Notes under the pieces: model-generated
Databases searched by the model: none
What the model saw: only the letters and a program-made list of their open reading frames with translations
Told to the model about the DNA's origin: nothing
Position numbers and translations under genes: made by a program
Shown: positions 1 to 11,614 of the stretch, one piece after another
Numbering within the stretch: position 1 is the first letter of the stretch
Layout of the letters: every line of letters begins with the position of its first letter
Assembly: GCF_034702125.1 (NCBI RefSeq)
Contig: NC_085867.1
Span: forward strand, 46,845,762 to 46,909,761
Direction of reading: 5' to 3'
Length of the DNA stretch: 64,000 nt
DNA from: Engraulis encrasicolus
Taxonomy: Eukaryota; Chordata; Actinopteri; Clupeiformes; Engraulidae

Positions 1-361
1 TATTTGGAGTGTCCATGATGACCAATAAACAAAAAGTACATCCTCAGGGGGGCGTTGACAGGTTAGAAGTAGGGGTGTTTGGGGGGGGAAATTGCATTGT
101 TGGAACGGGCATAGACGGACGCATCTGTTGTCCGCCTGTCGGACTTGTTTGAAGATGAGATGCATTTTGGAAAAAAGAGATGAGCTCTGGTCTAATATGC
201 CATTTTAAGAGACCCCCAAGGTTTTTTTGTCATTATTTCGCTAGCGTGCCTATTCTGAATGAGCCATTTTGATATAGATTAATCTAAAATCATCTAGATT
301 AATTTCATAATTACAGTGAGATTAATCTAGATTTAAAAAAAATAATCTATGCCCACCCCTA
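1..361. repeat. hAT-like element, right end only
   Basis: The stretch from about 240 to 361 is built of ATTAATCTAGAT-like units and ends in ATGCCCACCCCTA. That terminus is typical of non-autonomous hAT elements whose other end begins TAGGGGTGGGCAT. The left end lies outside the window, so no target duplication can be checked. I see no coding sequence in it. Confidence 0.45.
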
Positions 362-949
362 GTCACATTATAACATTATAACAAAGCTAAACAAAGCTGA
401 AGTCTCATGTTCACCACAATAAGACAGGTTGGTAAATGTGAATAAAAAGTAATTGATCTGCATCGAAATTTGCAGTGTCAAGTTAGCACCCGTCAACAGT
501 CAATTCAGTTGAGAGCTGGTCTCCGAACATTTTTTTGGGGGGGGACGAAGTGGTCCTCGGTCTGAAAAAGTTTGAGAAACATTGGAGTAGGTAAAAACCT
601 TGGAACAGAACAAAGACATTTGTTCCCCTTATGAGTCTCACACTACACTTTCAAATACTGAATACGGGATTCAGCAGTTCAAAGTTCCATGCACAGCTCC
701 TAGGTGCTGGTAGATGCAGGAATGTTCAATAGGCCTACTTCAAAAGAAAGAAGTCTAACGCGTTTCGCCTCAGTGCGTCATCAGGCTCGCTCAGGTGATA
801 TTTAATATGGAGTTGGTAAAAGCCTTGGAACAGAACGAAGAGAGTTCCCCATTGTTTCCCTGGGAGTATGCCCTTGAAGAGGCCTTTGAGTGCAAGAAGA
901 TGCACAAAGACCCTTCAGGAGATTGGACTGAGGTCAGGGGCAGGGCAGG
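362..949. other. No gene recognised; short internal duplication
   Basis: No coding signal is visible. The word CCTTGGAACAGAAC occurs near 599 and again near 824 in a similar context, suggesting an old local duplication. A CGTTTCG core at 761-767, followed by CTCAGTGCGTCATCAGG, matches the loop motif of several fold-back elements elsewhere in the window. Confidence 0.4.
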
Positions 950-1255
950 TGCACAGACAATGGTAAATGGACTGCATTTATATGGCGCCTTTCCACTCCT
1001 TCGAGCACTCAAAGCGCTTTACATTGTATGCCTCACATTCTCCCATTCACACTCACATTCATACGCCAGTGGCAGTGGCTGCCACGCTGGGTAGGCTACC
1101 ACCCTGCCACCAGGAGCAACTTGGGGTTAAGTATCTTGCTCAAGGAGACATGGATGGGGTCAGGCAGAGCAGGGCTCGAACCTGCAACCTTTGGGTTGCT
1201 GAACGGCTCCTCTGCTACCACCATCGCCCACATCGCCCACATCGTCCAGACAAGC
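950..1255 (+). repeat. Common teleost interspersed repeat (SINE-like)
   Basis: The segment contains words I recognise from a very abundant fish repeat: GCACTCAAAGCGCTTTACA, a CACATTC...CCATTCACAC stretch, AGGAGCAACTTGGGGTTAAG, TATCTTGCTCAAGG and GGCTCGAACC followed by CCTTTGGGTTG. The GGCTCGAACC word resembles a Pol III B-box, but I cannot delimit a tRNA-like head. Family name not assigned. The open frames across it are chance frames. Confidence 0.55.
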
Positions 1256-1297
1256 TGAAAAACAACTGGCCACCTCTGCAGACAGAACAAGCTATTG

Positions 1298-1375
1298 CAG
1301 GGGTGCTCAATACGCCGATCGCGGTCGACCAGTCGATCGCGAAGGCAGTATTGGTAGGACATTTAAAAAAAAAAA
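1298..1375 (+). repeat. hAT terminus with GATCG-rich subterminal sequence
   Basis: It begins CAGGGGTGCTCAATACG, followed by CGATCGCGGTCGACCAGTCG, a pattern seen at the left end of a widespread vertebrate hAT family. I could not locate the opposite end. The following stretch (1376-2012) shows nothing recognisable apart from short A and T runs. Confidence 0.45.
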
Positions 1376-2012
1376 AAGTTCCCTGATACCCAGAATCTGA
1401 CAGATTAACTCCAGGCGTCTACACTGTAAATCCCATAACGACGTCTTCAGATAAGGAGGATAACTGTCAAGCGCCACACTCAACAAACTCTTCATAAGTC
1501 ATAACATCGGAGCACAAAAAATAGGACGGCACGAGACGTTTGCAGATACCGTGCGCTATATGTTCAGTTAGTACAGGCAGCGTCACCGCTCAAAAGAAAC
1601 AGCCAGAGAAGAAAACAACAGCTCGAACAGCGGCAATCCCCTGCTTTTTTTTTTTAACAATGCTCTAGAAGTGCAGGCAAGATGCAACTCCCGCATTGAG
1701 TGTGGAGTTGGCTACTTCGATTAGATTTCATAGGCACGCGTGCGAGGGGAGAGTGAATGCTGTGTGCCTGTTTAACCTGAGTGCAGGTGCATCTTTTCAT
1801 AGGGTCTGTTCAGCGCGGCCGCTTGACAGAGAGCACGCTTTTCGGTTCATTCAGTAGTCTCCTTGTTTATTTTTTTGATGATTTTTTGATTGATTTTTTT
1901 TCATTATTGATGTGTATTCATACAAATACATTCTCATATTGTGTTAAAATTACATTTCTAACAGCTGTATTTTCAAATTTTCTCGGGATGCATCAGCAGA
2001 GGGCGTATTGTG

Positions 2013-2318
2013 TTAACCCATTGACGCCTAAGGCACCTGCAACAAAGGGTGCTGAATGCCTGAGCCCTTTTTAAGAAAAGCTGCCCTCAGCCTATAAAAA
2101 CCTAAATATCTCAGCTTATAAAGCACATAAAAATATGCACTAAGTTGCATTTAAATGCTAAGACCCTCGTCTTTCATTAGAATGTGTTCATTCATCTCAA
2201 ACAAACAGAGATTTTTTAAAAATTTGTCTCAAATCTCATGAGCCTGAATGTTGCGTAATGCAGCTCCAGGCGCCAGGGCCAATGTTGCGCAACGCAACAT
2301 CAGGCATCAATGGGTTAA
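2013..2318. mobile_element. TTAA-flanked MITE
   Basis: TTAACCCATTGACGCC at the left is matched by the reverse complement GGCATCAATGGGTTAA at the right, giving inverted termini starting at a TTAA duplication. The ~306-bp interior has no open frame. TTAA targeting is a property of piggyBac-like (and some Kolobok) elements; which of the two applies is inference. Confidence 0.7.
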
Positions 2319-2944
2319 GTGGCATCCAGTGACAACCTGATTATCATCAAGATTCAAATCTCTTCGGGACTTGGTCTGACCAAGAGCATAACAAATGACA
2401 TTTCCCAAATGGCATGGTTGACCTGCCTCCCTAGGTATGCTACTGGTTGACTGGTGTCCGACAAAGTGGGTGGAGTTCCCGATTTTTCAGGAGATCAGAA
2501 ATTATATTTACACTGCTCTTGGCCGGACTAGAAGCAACTCCGAGGATGTTGCGTTACTATGAGGGCGTGACGTGGCTAACAACCAGGTACACAACGGATG
2601 AAGTATCCCGCTGCAAAAAGATGTGTAGCGCCCAGCCGTCCCAGAAATGGCGCAAATACTATACGTACTAGAGATATGCAACACCTTCGATGTCCTTCTG
2701 ATGACTATGTCCATACGGAAACCCAAGTTGCATTGAGTTTGTCTCCAAAAAAAACAAACCAAAACAAAAAAACGTGTACGTGGTCTCCAGAAACATGGCC
2801 TACATGGCATGGGTGCATTAGCAACGTCCTTACCATACTACAATACATAGCATAGCATACTCGTACTACATACTACGTACAGTACATGCCATACTCAATA
2901 CTCAACTACAATACATAGCGTTAGCATACTCAATACAATACAAC
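2319..2944. other. No gene recognised; degenerate simple repeat
   Basis: Contains no convincing gene. From about 2837 to 2943 it is a degenerate array of CATACTC, TACAATACATAGC and GTACTACATAC words, probably decayed simple repeat next to the 3' tail of the L2-like LINE. Confidence 0.4.
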
Positions 2945-3248
2945 ATTAAATAATAATTAATAATAATTCATTTTATTTAAAAGCGCCTTTCAAAAAACTC
3001 AAGGACACTGTACAGAGAGAGGCAAAATAAAACAAGTCAGATAAACAGATTGTAAACAAACATAAATATATAGAAAATAAATAAAAATAAAATAAAACAA
3101 AATACAGTTAAAGAATCATAAAGAATAGGCTAATTGAAATAGATGAGTTTTAAGTCTTGATTTGAACAGGGGTAAAGACTCAATGTTGCGGATGTCAGGG
3201 GGAAGCGCATTCCACAGCTGAGGAGCAGAGCAACTGAAAGCTCTGGTC
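2945..3248 (-). repeat. L2-like LINE, 3' end (distal part)
   Basis: Read on the minus strand, this encodes the C-terminal end of a non-LTR reverse-transcriptase ORF, with APQLWNALPPDIRN followed by FKSRLKTHLFQLAY and a stop. The short 3' UTR then ends in AAAGGCGCTTTTAAATAAAA and an ATT-rich tail. It is the continuation of the reverse-transcriptase fragment at 5155-5991; the two were separated by the hAT insertion at 3249-5154. Confidence 0.8.
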
Positions 3249-3659
3249 CAGTGTTAATTTCGTCAGCTTTTTTTGATTTAGTCTTAGTCTTAGTCACAAT
3301 GACGAAAATCAATTTTAGTCTTAGTCATATTTTAGTCATTGCCTTCCCAATTTAGTCTTAGTCTTAGTCAAAATGACGAAAATCAATTTTAGTCATAGTC
3401 AAATTTTAGTCATTTTAGTCATTTTAGTCAATATTTCAAATTTTAGTCAACATTTCAATTTTTAGTCATTTTAGTCAATATTGTGGTGTAAAATAAATAA
3501 CCTACAATTATATTAGGTATTACTAATATAGCCTATTGCAGCAAATATTCACCTTGTTACTTGGTCATTTTCCACCAAAACCCAAATCAGTCATTTCAAC
3601 ATCATAGAGCAAAAGAGCATCACACACACACACACACACACACACATCCAGGTGCAGGC

Positions 3660-3741
<82 letters not shown>

Positions 3742-5154
3742 CATTAGAAGCTGCTGCATATTATATTTGATTTTGAGTTTGATCACGGAGGAAGCTACAT
3801 GCTCTTCTTCACCTGACCGCGTGACTTAAAGCCTGCAAATTGCCGGCAGTGGGAAGACCAGACATCCCTAGTCTGCATGAAGTTCAAGAAGTCTCCCTGA
3901 TAGTGGCTTCCCGATGACCACGAGTCAGATAAAATAGGCTACTGCTGATGTTAGACTATGCAAGTTAGCGGTTTTTGTTTTCAATTGGCAGAGAACTATA
4001 ATGACCCGAGCGGCATGTGAATGGGCTTAAATAGATTGCGCGAGCACACTTCGTATGCCCTGCAAAAGTCCCAGGAAACATAGTTAAGCAGGGGTATGCA
4101 GACTGGACGATAGAAAGGACATTAACATACAGGTGTTTAAAAGCTAATGCTGTTTTGTTTGTCGGGGATGTCGAGGTTCGATAAGCATGACCTGAAAAGA
4201 GTTTTTGGAACTTAGGAAGACGCTGAAGACGCATGGAAATGCTGTCGACTTCCTTGGGTCTTTTAGCGTTGCTCTCGACGAGAACAAGTTTCAAATCTCA
4301 ACAGTTTAAAACTCCTTAGCGATCGCCCATCCATTGATTCTTTTCAAAACTAGGCTACAGTAGCCGTGCCTCTGTTACTTTCGACAGGCCAACTTTCCCC
4401 CTGCTGGCGCGCGCTCCCGCGGTGACTGATTTAAATAAATTCACAAATCCGACCTTCATGATTTTCTTGCGAACTGCCTACTCATATGGTTAAACAACAA
4501 ATATAGCAAACATTACAAAAAAGAACAGACAACGAACGCCGGGCAAAGACAGCCTAAGTGAAAAGGAGAATAGTGGAAGCTCGAGGAGGTTTAGAATGAC
4601 AGTCAGAGGAGGATTGGCGTGACTGTCATTACCTACTGCAGAAACACATGTCTTCGTCATGGACAAGAGAGTTGTTGAACATGTTTCAAAATGAACACTT
4701 CCCTCAACGTCGGCTATTTTTTCTCTTTCTCTGGGAATGTTTTAGGACCTAAACTCAACTTAAATGGACTCGCTGAACTACTAGGCTACAGAACTACTGA
4801 CTGAGCCGCGCCATGCACTGGCTGCCAGCAGATACACGCGAGGCAACACAGCGTGAGCGCAATCACCTATGTTCAAGACACTTAGGACTATATTGCAATT
4901 ACAAATTACGAATTAATTATAAATAATTATATATTTTTAATGTCCATTCGTCCATGGCTTGTAAATTTCGTCTCGTCTTAGTCTCCTTGACGAAAATATT
5001 ATATATATATATTATATATAAAAATTTTTATTTTCGTCATATTTTGATTTGCTTGAGGCAATTTTTAGTGCGTCATCGTCTCGTCATCGTCAAGGGAAAA
5101 AGGGGCGTTGACGAAATATTTTCGTCATTGTCGTGGTTGACGAAATTAACACTG
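3249..5154. mobile_element. 1.9-kb hAT element inserted in the LINE
   Basis: The ends are CAGTGTTAATTTCGTC on the left and GACGAAATTAACACTG on the right. The flanks are CTCTGGTC (3241-3248) and CTCTGTTC (5155-5162), a 7-of-8 match to an 8-bp hAT target duplication, and the LINE reads on across the joined flanks. Subterminal TTAGTC/TTTTAGTCA words are repeated many times on the left (3270-3480), and the dinucleotide arrays lie inside. No transposase frame survives, so it is non-autonomous. Confidence 0.85.
3620..3738. repeat. (CA)n and (CT)n microsatellites
   Basis: A CA run at 3620-3646 and a 75-bp CT run at 3664-3738, both inside the hAT element. They account for the Ser-Leu and Arg-Glu repeat open frames here. 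Confidence 0.98.
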
Positions 5155-5991
5155 CTCTGTTCCCCATGGTGCTGAGACGGGCAGAAGGGACAGAGAGGAG
5201 AATGGAGGAAGAGGAACGGAGGGGGCGGGAGGGAATAGCAATATGAATAAGATTAGATAGATAAGGAGGGGCAAGATTGTAGATAGCCTTGAAGGTGTGG
5301 AGAAGTATTTTAAAGTGAATTCTAAATTTGATAGGGAGCCAGTGGAGATGTTGGAGTGCAGGGGTAATATGGTGACAGGAAGGGGTTTTGGTTATGATGC
5401 GGGCAGCTGAGTTCTGGACCAGTTGGAGCTTGTGGAGAGATTTTTGAGGGAGACCAAAGAGGAGAGAATTACAATAATCAATGCGAGAGGTGACAAGACT
5501 GTGTATAAGGATGGAGGTAGAATGGGAGGTGAGAGAGGGGCGGAGACGGTTAATGTTGCGTAGGTGGAAATAGGCAGACCGTGTGATGTTATTAATGTGG
5601 GAGAGGAAGGATAGAGAGCCATCAAGCATGACACCCAAACTCTTAACTTGAGGGGAGGGGGAGACAGGAGAGCTATCAATTGAGAAGGAGAAACTATTTG
5701 CTTTGGATAAGGTGGATTTGGTGCCTATAAGTAGGACTTCAGTTTTGTTCGAATTCAGTTTCAAAAAATTTGAGGTGAACCAGGATTTGATTTCAGAAAG
5801 ACAGGTGGTGAGGGAGGGGGGAGGGAGAGTGTCAGAGGGTTTGCCAGATAAATAGAGCTGGGTGTCATCAGCATAGCAATGGAAATTAATATTGAATTTG
5901 CGGAAGATATTACCAAGGGGAAGGAGGTAGGTGATGAAGAGGAGGGGCCCCAGAACAGAACCTTGAGGCACACCAGAGGTGACAGGGGAGG
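5155..5991 (-). pseudogene. L2-like LINE reverse transcriptase fragment
   Basis: The minus strand encodes the catalytic part of a non-LTR reverse transcriptase. It begins near the conserved [11 protein letters not shown] motif, continues through the YADD active-site box ([10 protein letters not shown]), the [12 protein letters not shown] segment and the LGV...D region, and then the thumb with a [10 protein letters not shown] motif. The fragment is 5'-truncated: no endonuclease domain is seen upstream of about 5995. The last residues of the 293-codon open frame (5090-5154) are read into the inserted hAT. The genuine C-terminus resumes at 3248-3135. RT word patterns and the 3' tail fit the L2/CR1 group; exact clade is inference. 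Confidence 0.88.
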
Positions 5992-6140
5992 GCTTGGATT
6001 TAAAAGACTTAAAATGATATGAAATGATAAAAGTGTATGACAGTTGTGGGCTATTGTGTGTATTAGACAGTTGTGGGCTATTGTGTGTATCACTGCTACA
6101 TATGTACTGTAGCTATGTCAGGCCACTTCAAAGGTGGTGT

Positions 6141-6592
6141 CAGGGCCATTGCTAGGCATAGGCAGACAAGGCAGCGCCTAGGGCTGCAAGATTGTTGTGG
6201 TCACCCGGAAGCCAGACCGAATAAGAAAGTCAAGCTAGGCCCTGCCGTGTCCAAGCGGTAGGGCACTCGGCTGCCATGCGGCTGACCTGAGTTAGATTCC
6301 CAGCCCGGGTCCTTTGCAGGTCCTTTCCCGTCTCACTCTCCCCACTCGCTTCCTGTCACCACCTTCACTGTCCTATCATAAATAAAGTCAAAAAGGCAAA
6401 ACAAATATCTTTAAGTAAGTCAAGCCAAATAAAACATTAAACTTTACATTGACAATGATTCATGGGCATTCAGTATATATGGAGGTACTACATCCGCTTG
6501 TGCTTGATCAGATGTGTTTACAATTTCTAAATACATGAAGAGGAAAAGGGGTGTTCACCTAGGAAACCAGATTGACTAGAACTGGTGCAGGG
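6141..6592. mobile_element. hAT-like MITE interrupted by a SINE
   Basis: Left end CAGGGCCATTGCTAGGC and right end near GATTGACTAGAACTGG are diverged relatives of the intact MITE at 10514-10765. The shared interior includes a GGGCA(C/T)TCAGTA word and a CAGATGT(G/A)T word. A tRNA-derived SINE sits inside it at 6236-6416. I could not identify a clean 8-bp target duplication for this copy. Confidence 0.65.
6236..6416 (+). mobile_element. tRNA-derived SINE with 9-bp target duplication
   Basis: A tRNA-like head (GCCGTGTCCAAGCGGTAGGG as an A-box region and AGTTAGATTCCCAG as a degenerate B-box) is followed by a body containing CTCTCCCCACTCGCTTCCTG and CTGTCCTATCATAAATAAAG and an A-rich tail. It is flanked by AAGTCAAGC at 6227-6235 and 6417-6425, a direct duplication expected of LINE-driven retroposition. 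The head is a SINE promoter, not a functional tRNA gene. Confidence 0.85.
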
Positions 6593-6951
6593 TAGAGTAT
6601 GAGTGCTGTGCTATACTGTCTATTGCAACTATGGCGCCCATTCCCAAATTAGGCATTTCCAGGAATATTTACTAAGTAATACTGATACTCCACTCTACGG
6701 CAATCTACTATTCATTGCATGGTCTGACCAAAGGACAGTAAGTTTTGCAGCTTAATACGTTTATTACCGGATATTTATTTTTTTAAATAATTTATTTATT
6801 TTTCGATCATTTAACTCAAGGAGAGGTGTAAGCTAAGCTTATTTCCAAAATTGGGAGAGTGTGTCGATCAATGCTGCCTGGCACTAGAGTTGCTCTAGAG
6901 GTCCTCAGTTGTTTGCAGAGTTCTGTAGAGGTCCTTTACAGTTGTTTGCAG

Positions 6952-7374
6952 TAGAGATGTACAGGATCCAAGATCCGGTTCCGGATCCGGCAAGATAATA
7001 GGGTTTTTCAGACTATCCGGATCCGGCAGGATCTTAAGCGGTGGATCCGGCATCCGGCAGTTACCTAAAAATCAGGATCTGGGTCATCTCTACTTTATAC
7101 GTAGCCTAGGCTTTTCAGTCAGTCTTTCACAACCCCAATCGCTGCATGGAGTGAAAGCCCTTTGGAAGCGGTCGTTGAAGGTAGTGTGACAGTAAGCCAA
7201 TGAGTCTTAAAAATAGTTTGCGCCAACGTAATGAAAAGGGCCTACGTGTGCGAGTTGGCCATGTGTTTCAACCCTTTCATAGGATCCGGTATCCAGTTCC
7301 GGATCCGGCAGGATCTTAAGCAGTGGATCCGGTATCCGGCAGGATCCTAAAAATCAGGATCTGGTGCATCTCTA
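6952..7374. mobile_element. GGATCC-rich hAT element, full copy
   Basis: It runs from TAGAGATGTACAGGATCC to GGATCTGGTGCATCTCTA and is flanked by a perfect 8-bp duplication GTTTGCAG (6944-6951 and 7375-7382). Both ends are packed with GGATCCGG and CCGGATCC words. The middle (about 7090-7280) is a non-coding segment also found in the copy at 28702-29054. Confidence 0.9.
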
Positions 7375-7489
7375 GTTTGCAGAGCTCATATCCAGTAGAT
7401 CAAATGTTACCTCCACCGTGTCTGCTCACAAGGTTTCAATATTTCTGTACTCCTCAACACCTCTTCACAAACATGGACGCCCATGAATG

Positions 7490-7506
7490 CACACACACAC
7501 ACACGC

Positions 7507-7599
<93 letters not shown>
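7490..7599. repeat. (CA)n microsatellite
   Basis: About 110 bp of almost pure CA, with two CG-containing interruptions near 7505-7512. It explains the His-Thr and Val-Cys repeat frames on both strands. Confidence 0.98.
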
Positions 7600-7602
<3 letters not shown>

Positions 7603-8411
7603 AGAGATGCAGACACATATGTGCACGCCTGCACATGTAGCACAGTACATCACAATCATATAACCGTGAAATTGTTTCAGAGTTGCAATAGCCTAACCTC
7701 AGGGACACCTTAGGGCAGAAAAGCAATGTGTAAGCAAACTTTTCTGTGAAGGGCAGGTAGTGTGGCACCATATCTATAGGAGAGGAGATTAGTTTAAGGA
7801 GATTAGCTGACAGAAAAGGAAGAGATTGAAGGTAGACAGGTGTGTACTGTGCATTATTGATCCGAGAGAACTGAGAGAAGTGACAAAAGGGTGTAGATAG
7901 AGTAGGTCAAGTCAGACAATCTAGCAGTATGATAAGACATACAATTTCACATACAGTAGTCCGTTTGTTCAACCTTTTACATTACATTTTTTGCGTTACA
8001 TGCGGGGGGAGATATGTGCATTTCTGTGGAGACTGTGGTAACTTGAGTAAACAGCGCATGTTAACTCTTTCCCTAATATAACACCTTAGAGAAACACCCC
8101 AGTAGAACATTCTAAGGCTGGCATTGAAGTATAATTGAAAGAAATAAGTGAAACTGCTCACATGATAACAAGTGAATGTTACACTTCACCAATATCAATT
8201 CTTTATTTGTAACAGACACAATGGTCCATATCAACATAGAAATACAAAGTACAAAGGTTAAATACAAGACAAGGATAAAAGAAATGAAAAGACAGGTAGG
8301 CCTACAACCATCAGACAAATAGACACTTTCTCCAGTGTCACCTGAGGACATATAGACATAGACATAGACATATTGTGTAGTTTTATTGGTACCTTATTAC
8401 ATTATATAAAC
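7600..8411. other. No feature recognised
   Basis: AT-rich DNA without a supported gene. It has a short ATAGACATAGACATAGACAT repeat near 8351-8370 and nothing else I can name. Confidence 0.4.
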
Positions 8412-8620
8412 CAGGGGTTCCCAACCTTTCCCAACTTGAGGCCTGCTTGAAAATGTCATAAATGCTGGGGGCAACAGCAATACACACACACACATATTAA
8501 ATATTAAAATAACAAATATAAATATTAATTTGATTTTCTTAAAATGATTTCAAGGCCCACTTGCAATACTTTCAAGGCCCACCAGTGGAGCCCGGCCCAC
8601 AGTTTGAGAATCATAGACCA
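8412..8620. repeat. Diverged hAT MITE (CAGGGGTTCCCAACC type)
   Basis: Starts with CAGGGGTTCCCAACCTTTCC and ends near CACAGTTTGAGAATC, the usual termini of fish Charlie-like hAT MITEs. The interior carries paired CAAGGCCCAC words. The ends are worn and no target duplication is clear. Confidence 0.5.
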
Positions 8621-8638
8621 ACATGACACAGTATAGAC

Positions 8639-8876
8639 CAGTAGTTCTCAACCTTTTTTGAACAAATGCCCGCCTGGCCTCATCATAAGCCTTCTAACGC
8701 CCCCTGACCTCATCATAAGTCTGCCAACGCCCCCTCAGTATTGAAAAATAAAACACAGTAACGCCCCCCAATGAAAACTAAGCCCCGCCCCAAATCAGAT
8801 GTATCCTTCTCAACGCCCCCCTTGGGCTCCCCAATGTCCCCTGGGGGGCTGTAGCACCCCCCTTGAGAAACACCAG
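8639..8876. repeat. Diverged hAT MITE (CAGTAGTTCTCAACC type)
   Basis: Left end CAGTAGTTCTCAACC, right end CCTTGAGAAACACCAG. The interior repeats ACGCCCCCT words and GCCTCATCATAAG twice. No intact target duplication was found. Confidence 0.6.
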
Positions 8877-10505
8877 TTGACCAACACGTTATAGACCTGC
8901 ATTTATAGATTGCATTCCTACTGTAGGTTTATTGAAAGATATTTTTTTTTAGACTTTGACATTCTGCTGACATTCCAACTTGAGCACTGCATGTTCTCGT
9001 GTGCTCATGTCTCTCACTTTGATAGACAGCTCTAGCTTTGAACACGGCCTCTACATGTTTCTCACTTTGATAGACAGCTAGATCTAGCTTTGCACACGGC
9101 CTCTTCTGACTGAGTCTGTGGCCTTATGATTCCAAACACCATTTCATTCTCTTCCTTTCTGATTTGAAGCGCTGCACAACCACAACCAGCACCGTTGTAT
9201 AAATTAGTAGTAGAAGTACTCTTAGTAGTTATGTAATTACAACTTTAGTGGTAAGACATTACAATACATGGTAACTATCTACTTTGTGATATCATACTAG
9301 TGTTGTAATTACATCTGTAAGAGTACTTCTACTTTAAACAACTCCGACAACCAGCTCCTTGGATTATGCGCTGTCTATTTCTCGCTTCAAATTTTACAAT
9401 CTGTTCAAAACACCGTCAAACAACTGAGATATTTAAACAGTGAGACATTCAGTCCAACATGTTGAATGCACTTGATGGCTTCAGACAGTGACAGTGTTTG
9501 TGCACATTCACATATTAAGAAACACCTGTGTTGGTTGCACTTTGTTGGGACTGTGTTGGTGCCATGTTATTGTGCACCTTGTTGGTTCACACCATGTTGG
9601 TCCACACGAATGTATACTTTGGGAAACAGTTGTGTCACACCTAAATAGTCTCTAAAGCAAGTAAGTTGCTGACAATATGAGCAATTATGCTTTTCTGAAA
9701 CGCACCCCAGATTGACATGCACGCGTCAGCTCTTGAGTTTCCAGTGGGCCCAGCATGCATTTCCTCAAAGACAGACCCAGTCCCACAATCCTCTAAGCGG
9801 GGAGCACTCGAAGCCAATGGAAAGTTCTTTGGTTTGTGAGCTGGCATACACCCTCAGCTGCCTGTAATAAGAATGCTCAGACACACAGATATAGGGACAG
9901 ACTGAGATGGCCAGACCGAGAGAGAAAGAGAAAGAGAGGGAGAGGGAGGGAGAGAGGGGTTGAGAAGGAGAAGGTTATGGTAAAAATAGTTGCTCTGCTT
10001 TTTATATAAGTAGCCTACACATATTAACGCAACATGATATTCTGTACAGACAGAAAAAAAGGATATAGACAGCGAATGAGGGGGACAGGATGAAAGCGAG
10101 ACAGAGAAAAAAAGGAGTGTGATGGGGTATGAGGTGGGGAAGGGGTTGGGGTGGCAAGGCTTCCATGCAGTAGGAGGGAAGTATGGAAAAAGAAAGACCA
10201 GAGAGAGTAGAGAGATATACTTAAAGAATCTCTGGAAAGACTGAGAATGGAAAAATGTGTGTTTGTCCACTACTGCTCCTACTCTGTTTTCTAAATTCTA
10301 AAAATATAATGATTGTTTAAGCAGGGTGGTGTTTTTTTAATGTCATTTTGGACCAGGAAGTCGGTGCAGCTTAAATGTTTGCCCTTGTGTGAAAAATGCA
10401 CCAGCCAGAACCATATCACATATAGTTTTATTTGTTTGTTTTTCCATCTTAGTTTTAATGGAGTCACGTTCACTTATTTTCTGTTGTTTACTCTCCTTAA
10501 GCAGT
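8877..10505. other. No gene recognised
   Basis: Apart from the small palindromic repeat at 9208-9332, this holds repeated TGTTGG-containing words (about 9520-9605), a GA-rich stretch near 9915-9960, and a TTTCTGAAACGCACCCC end-like motif near 9693 related to the MITEs at 16.5 and 17 kb. No credible coding sequence. Confidence 0.4.
9208..9332. repeat. Small inverted-repeat element
   Basis: GTAGAAGTACTCTTA...ATGTAATTACAAC at the left is matched by GTTGTAATTACAT...TAAGAGTACTTCTAC at the right. The arms are about 33 bp with one short mismatched section, separated by ~60 bp. No coding content. Likely a short MITE. Confidence 0.65.
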
Positions 10506-10513
10506 CATACTGA

Positions 10514-10765
10514 CGGGGCCGGCGCTAGGCAGACCAGATAGACGCCTAGTGCGCCAAATGTCTTGAGGGCGCCAAGTGCCACAGAATAAGAAAATTAAGC
10601 AAAATGAATTGACAATTATTATAAATGGGCACTCAGTAGGCATTAGATCAGCTGTGCTCGATCAGATGTATGACACTATGTTTACACCACATGCTAATTT
10701 CTAATTCCACCAAAAGCAAAGAGGGGTGCTCGCCTAGGGAACCAAATTGACTAGAACCGGCCCTG
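10514..10765. mobile_element. Intact 252-bp hAT MITE
   Basis: Termini CGGGGCCGGCGCTAG and CTAGAACCGGCCCTG are imperfect inverted repeats, flanked by a perfect 8-bp duplication CATACTGA (10506-10513 and 10766-10773). This is the reference copy for the diverged relatives at 6141-6592 and 32151-33176. Confidence 0.9.
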
Positions 10766-11557
10766 CATACTGAGATAGAGTGCAATACCCACAGGGGCAG
10801 GGAGCTTGAGTCAAGACAGACTATGGGTCATGAAAACCTGAGCAAGAAGACCTCGCTACAGTGCAGTGCAGTGTCAGTGTTATTGAATGTGCGCAAGAGT
10901 TCTGTGTGCAGTGCAGTGATATATAGTTATCAGAGGAGTAACCAGGCTGTATTTGCTTCACAAGGCATCCAGAAGGAAAACGAGTTTGCTCACTGGCACT
11001 GAAACTTTGAAAAAAAAAACCAAGTCGAACACATGTTGGGAAGATTAAAGCTGCCGTTTGTTGTTTTTATCTCTTTGACCCACTTTTCATTTCAGGAAAA
11101 CACAAAGATACTGGGAAAACATTAGATTTATAAGGAATTGTTATTTTTCTGTGTGTGTCCTTCGTCAACAACAATAAACAAACAGTGTGTACTGGGTGTG
11201 CGATCTTGACCAATAGCAAGCCATGCTAAATGTATAGTTGAAAGATTTGGACTGGTAGTCATACATTTCAATACTGCACTAAAGTGCAAATCTGTTCTCA
11301 AAATTATAATTTTGCTGTCACAAACTCACTAAATACTAATTGAATGTGGGGATGACAGCCAGGGTAGATGTGGTATGTAGATAAAGTAGGGCAAGGCCAT
11401 TTTTAAGCAGCAGTTTTTAATCTTAACACTTTTTTGGGCTCCGACATCTGCAATAGCACTGTTGTTGTGACAGAACATCTGACCAACACATCAGTATTAT
11501 AGGATGATTGCTTCCAGCCTTTAGAATTGTGTTTTTGGGTGGCTGTAATTATTCTTC

Positions 11558-11614
<57 letters not shown>

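Noticed and set aside
5090..5154. Last residues of the reverse-transcriptase frame
   Set aside because: This part is read into the inserted hAT terminus and is not LINE protein.
6240..6310. tRNA-like sequence (also 21699-21770)
   Set aside because: The boxes are degenerate and are followed by a SINE body; the first is bounded by a target duplication. These are SINE heads, not tRNA genes.
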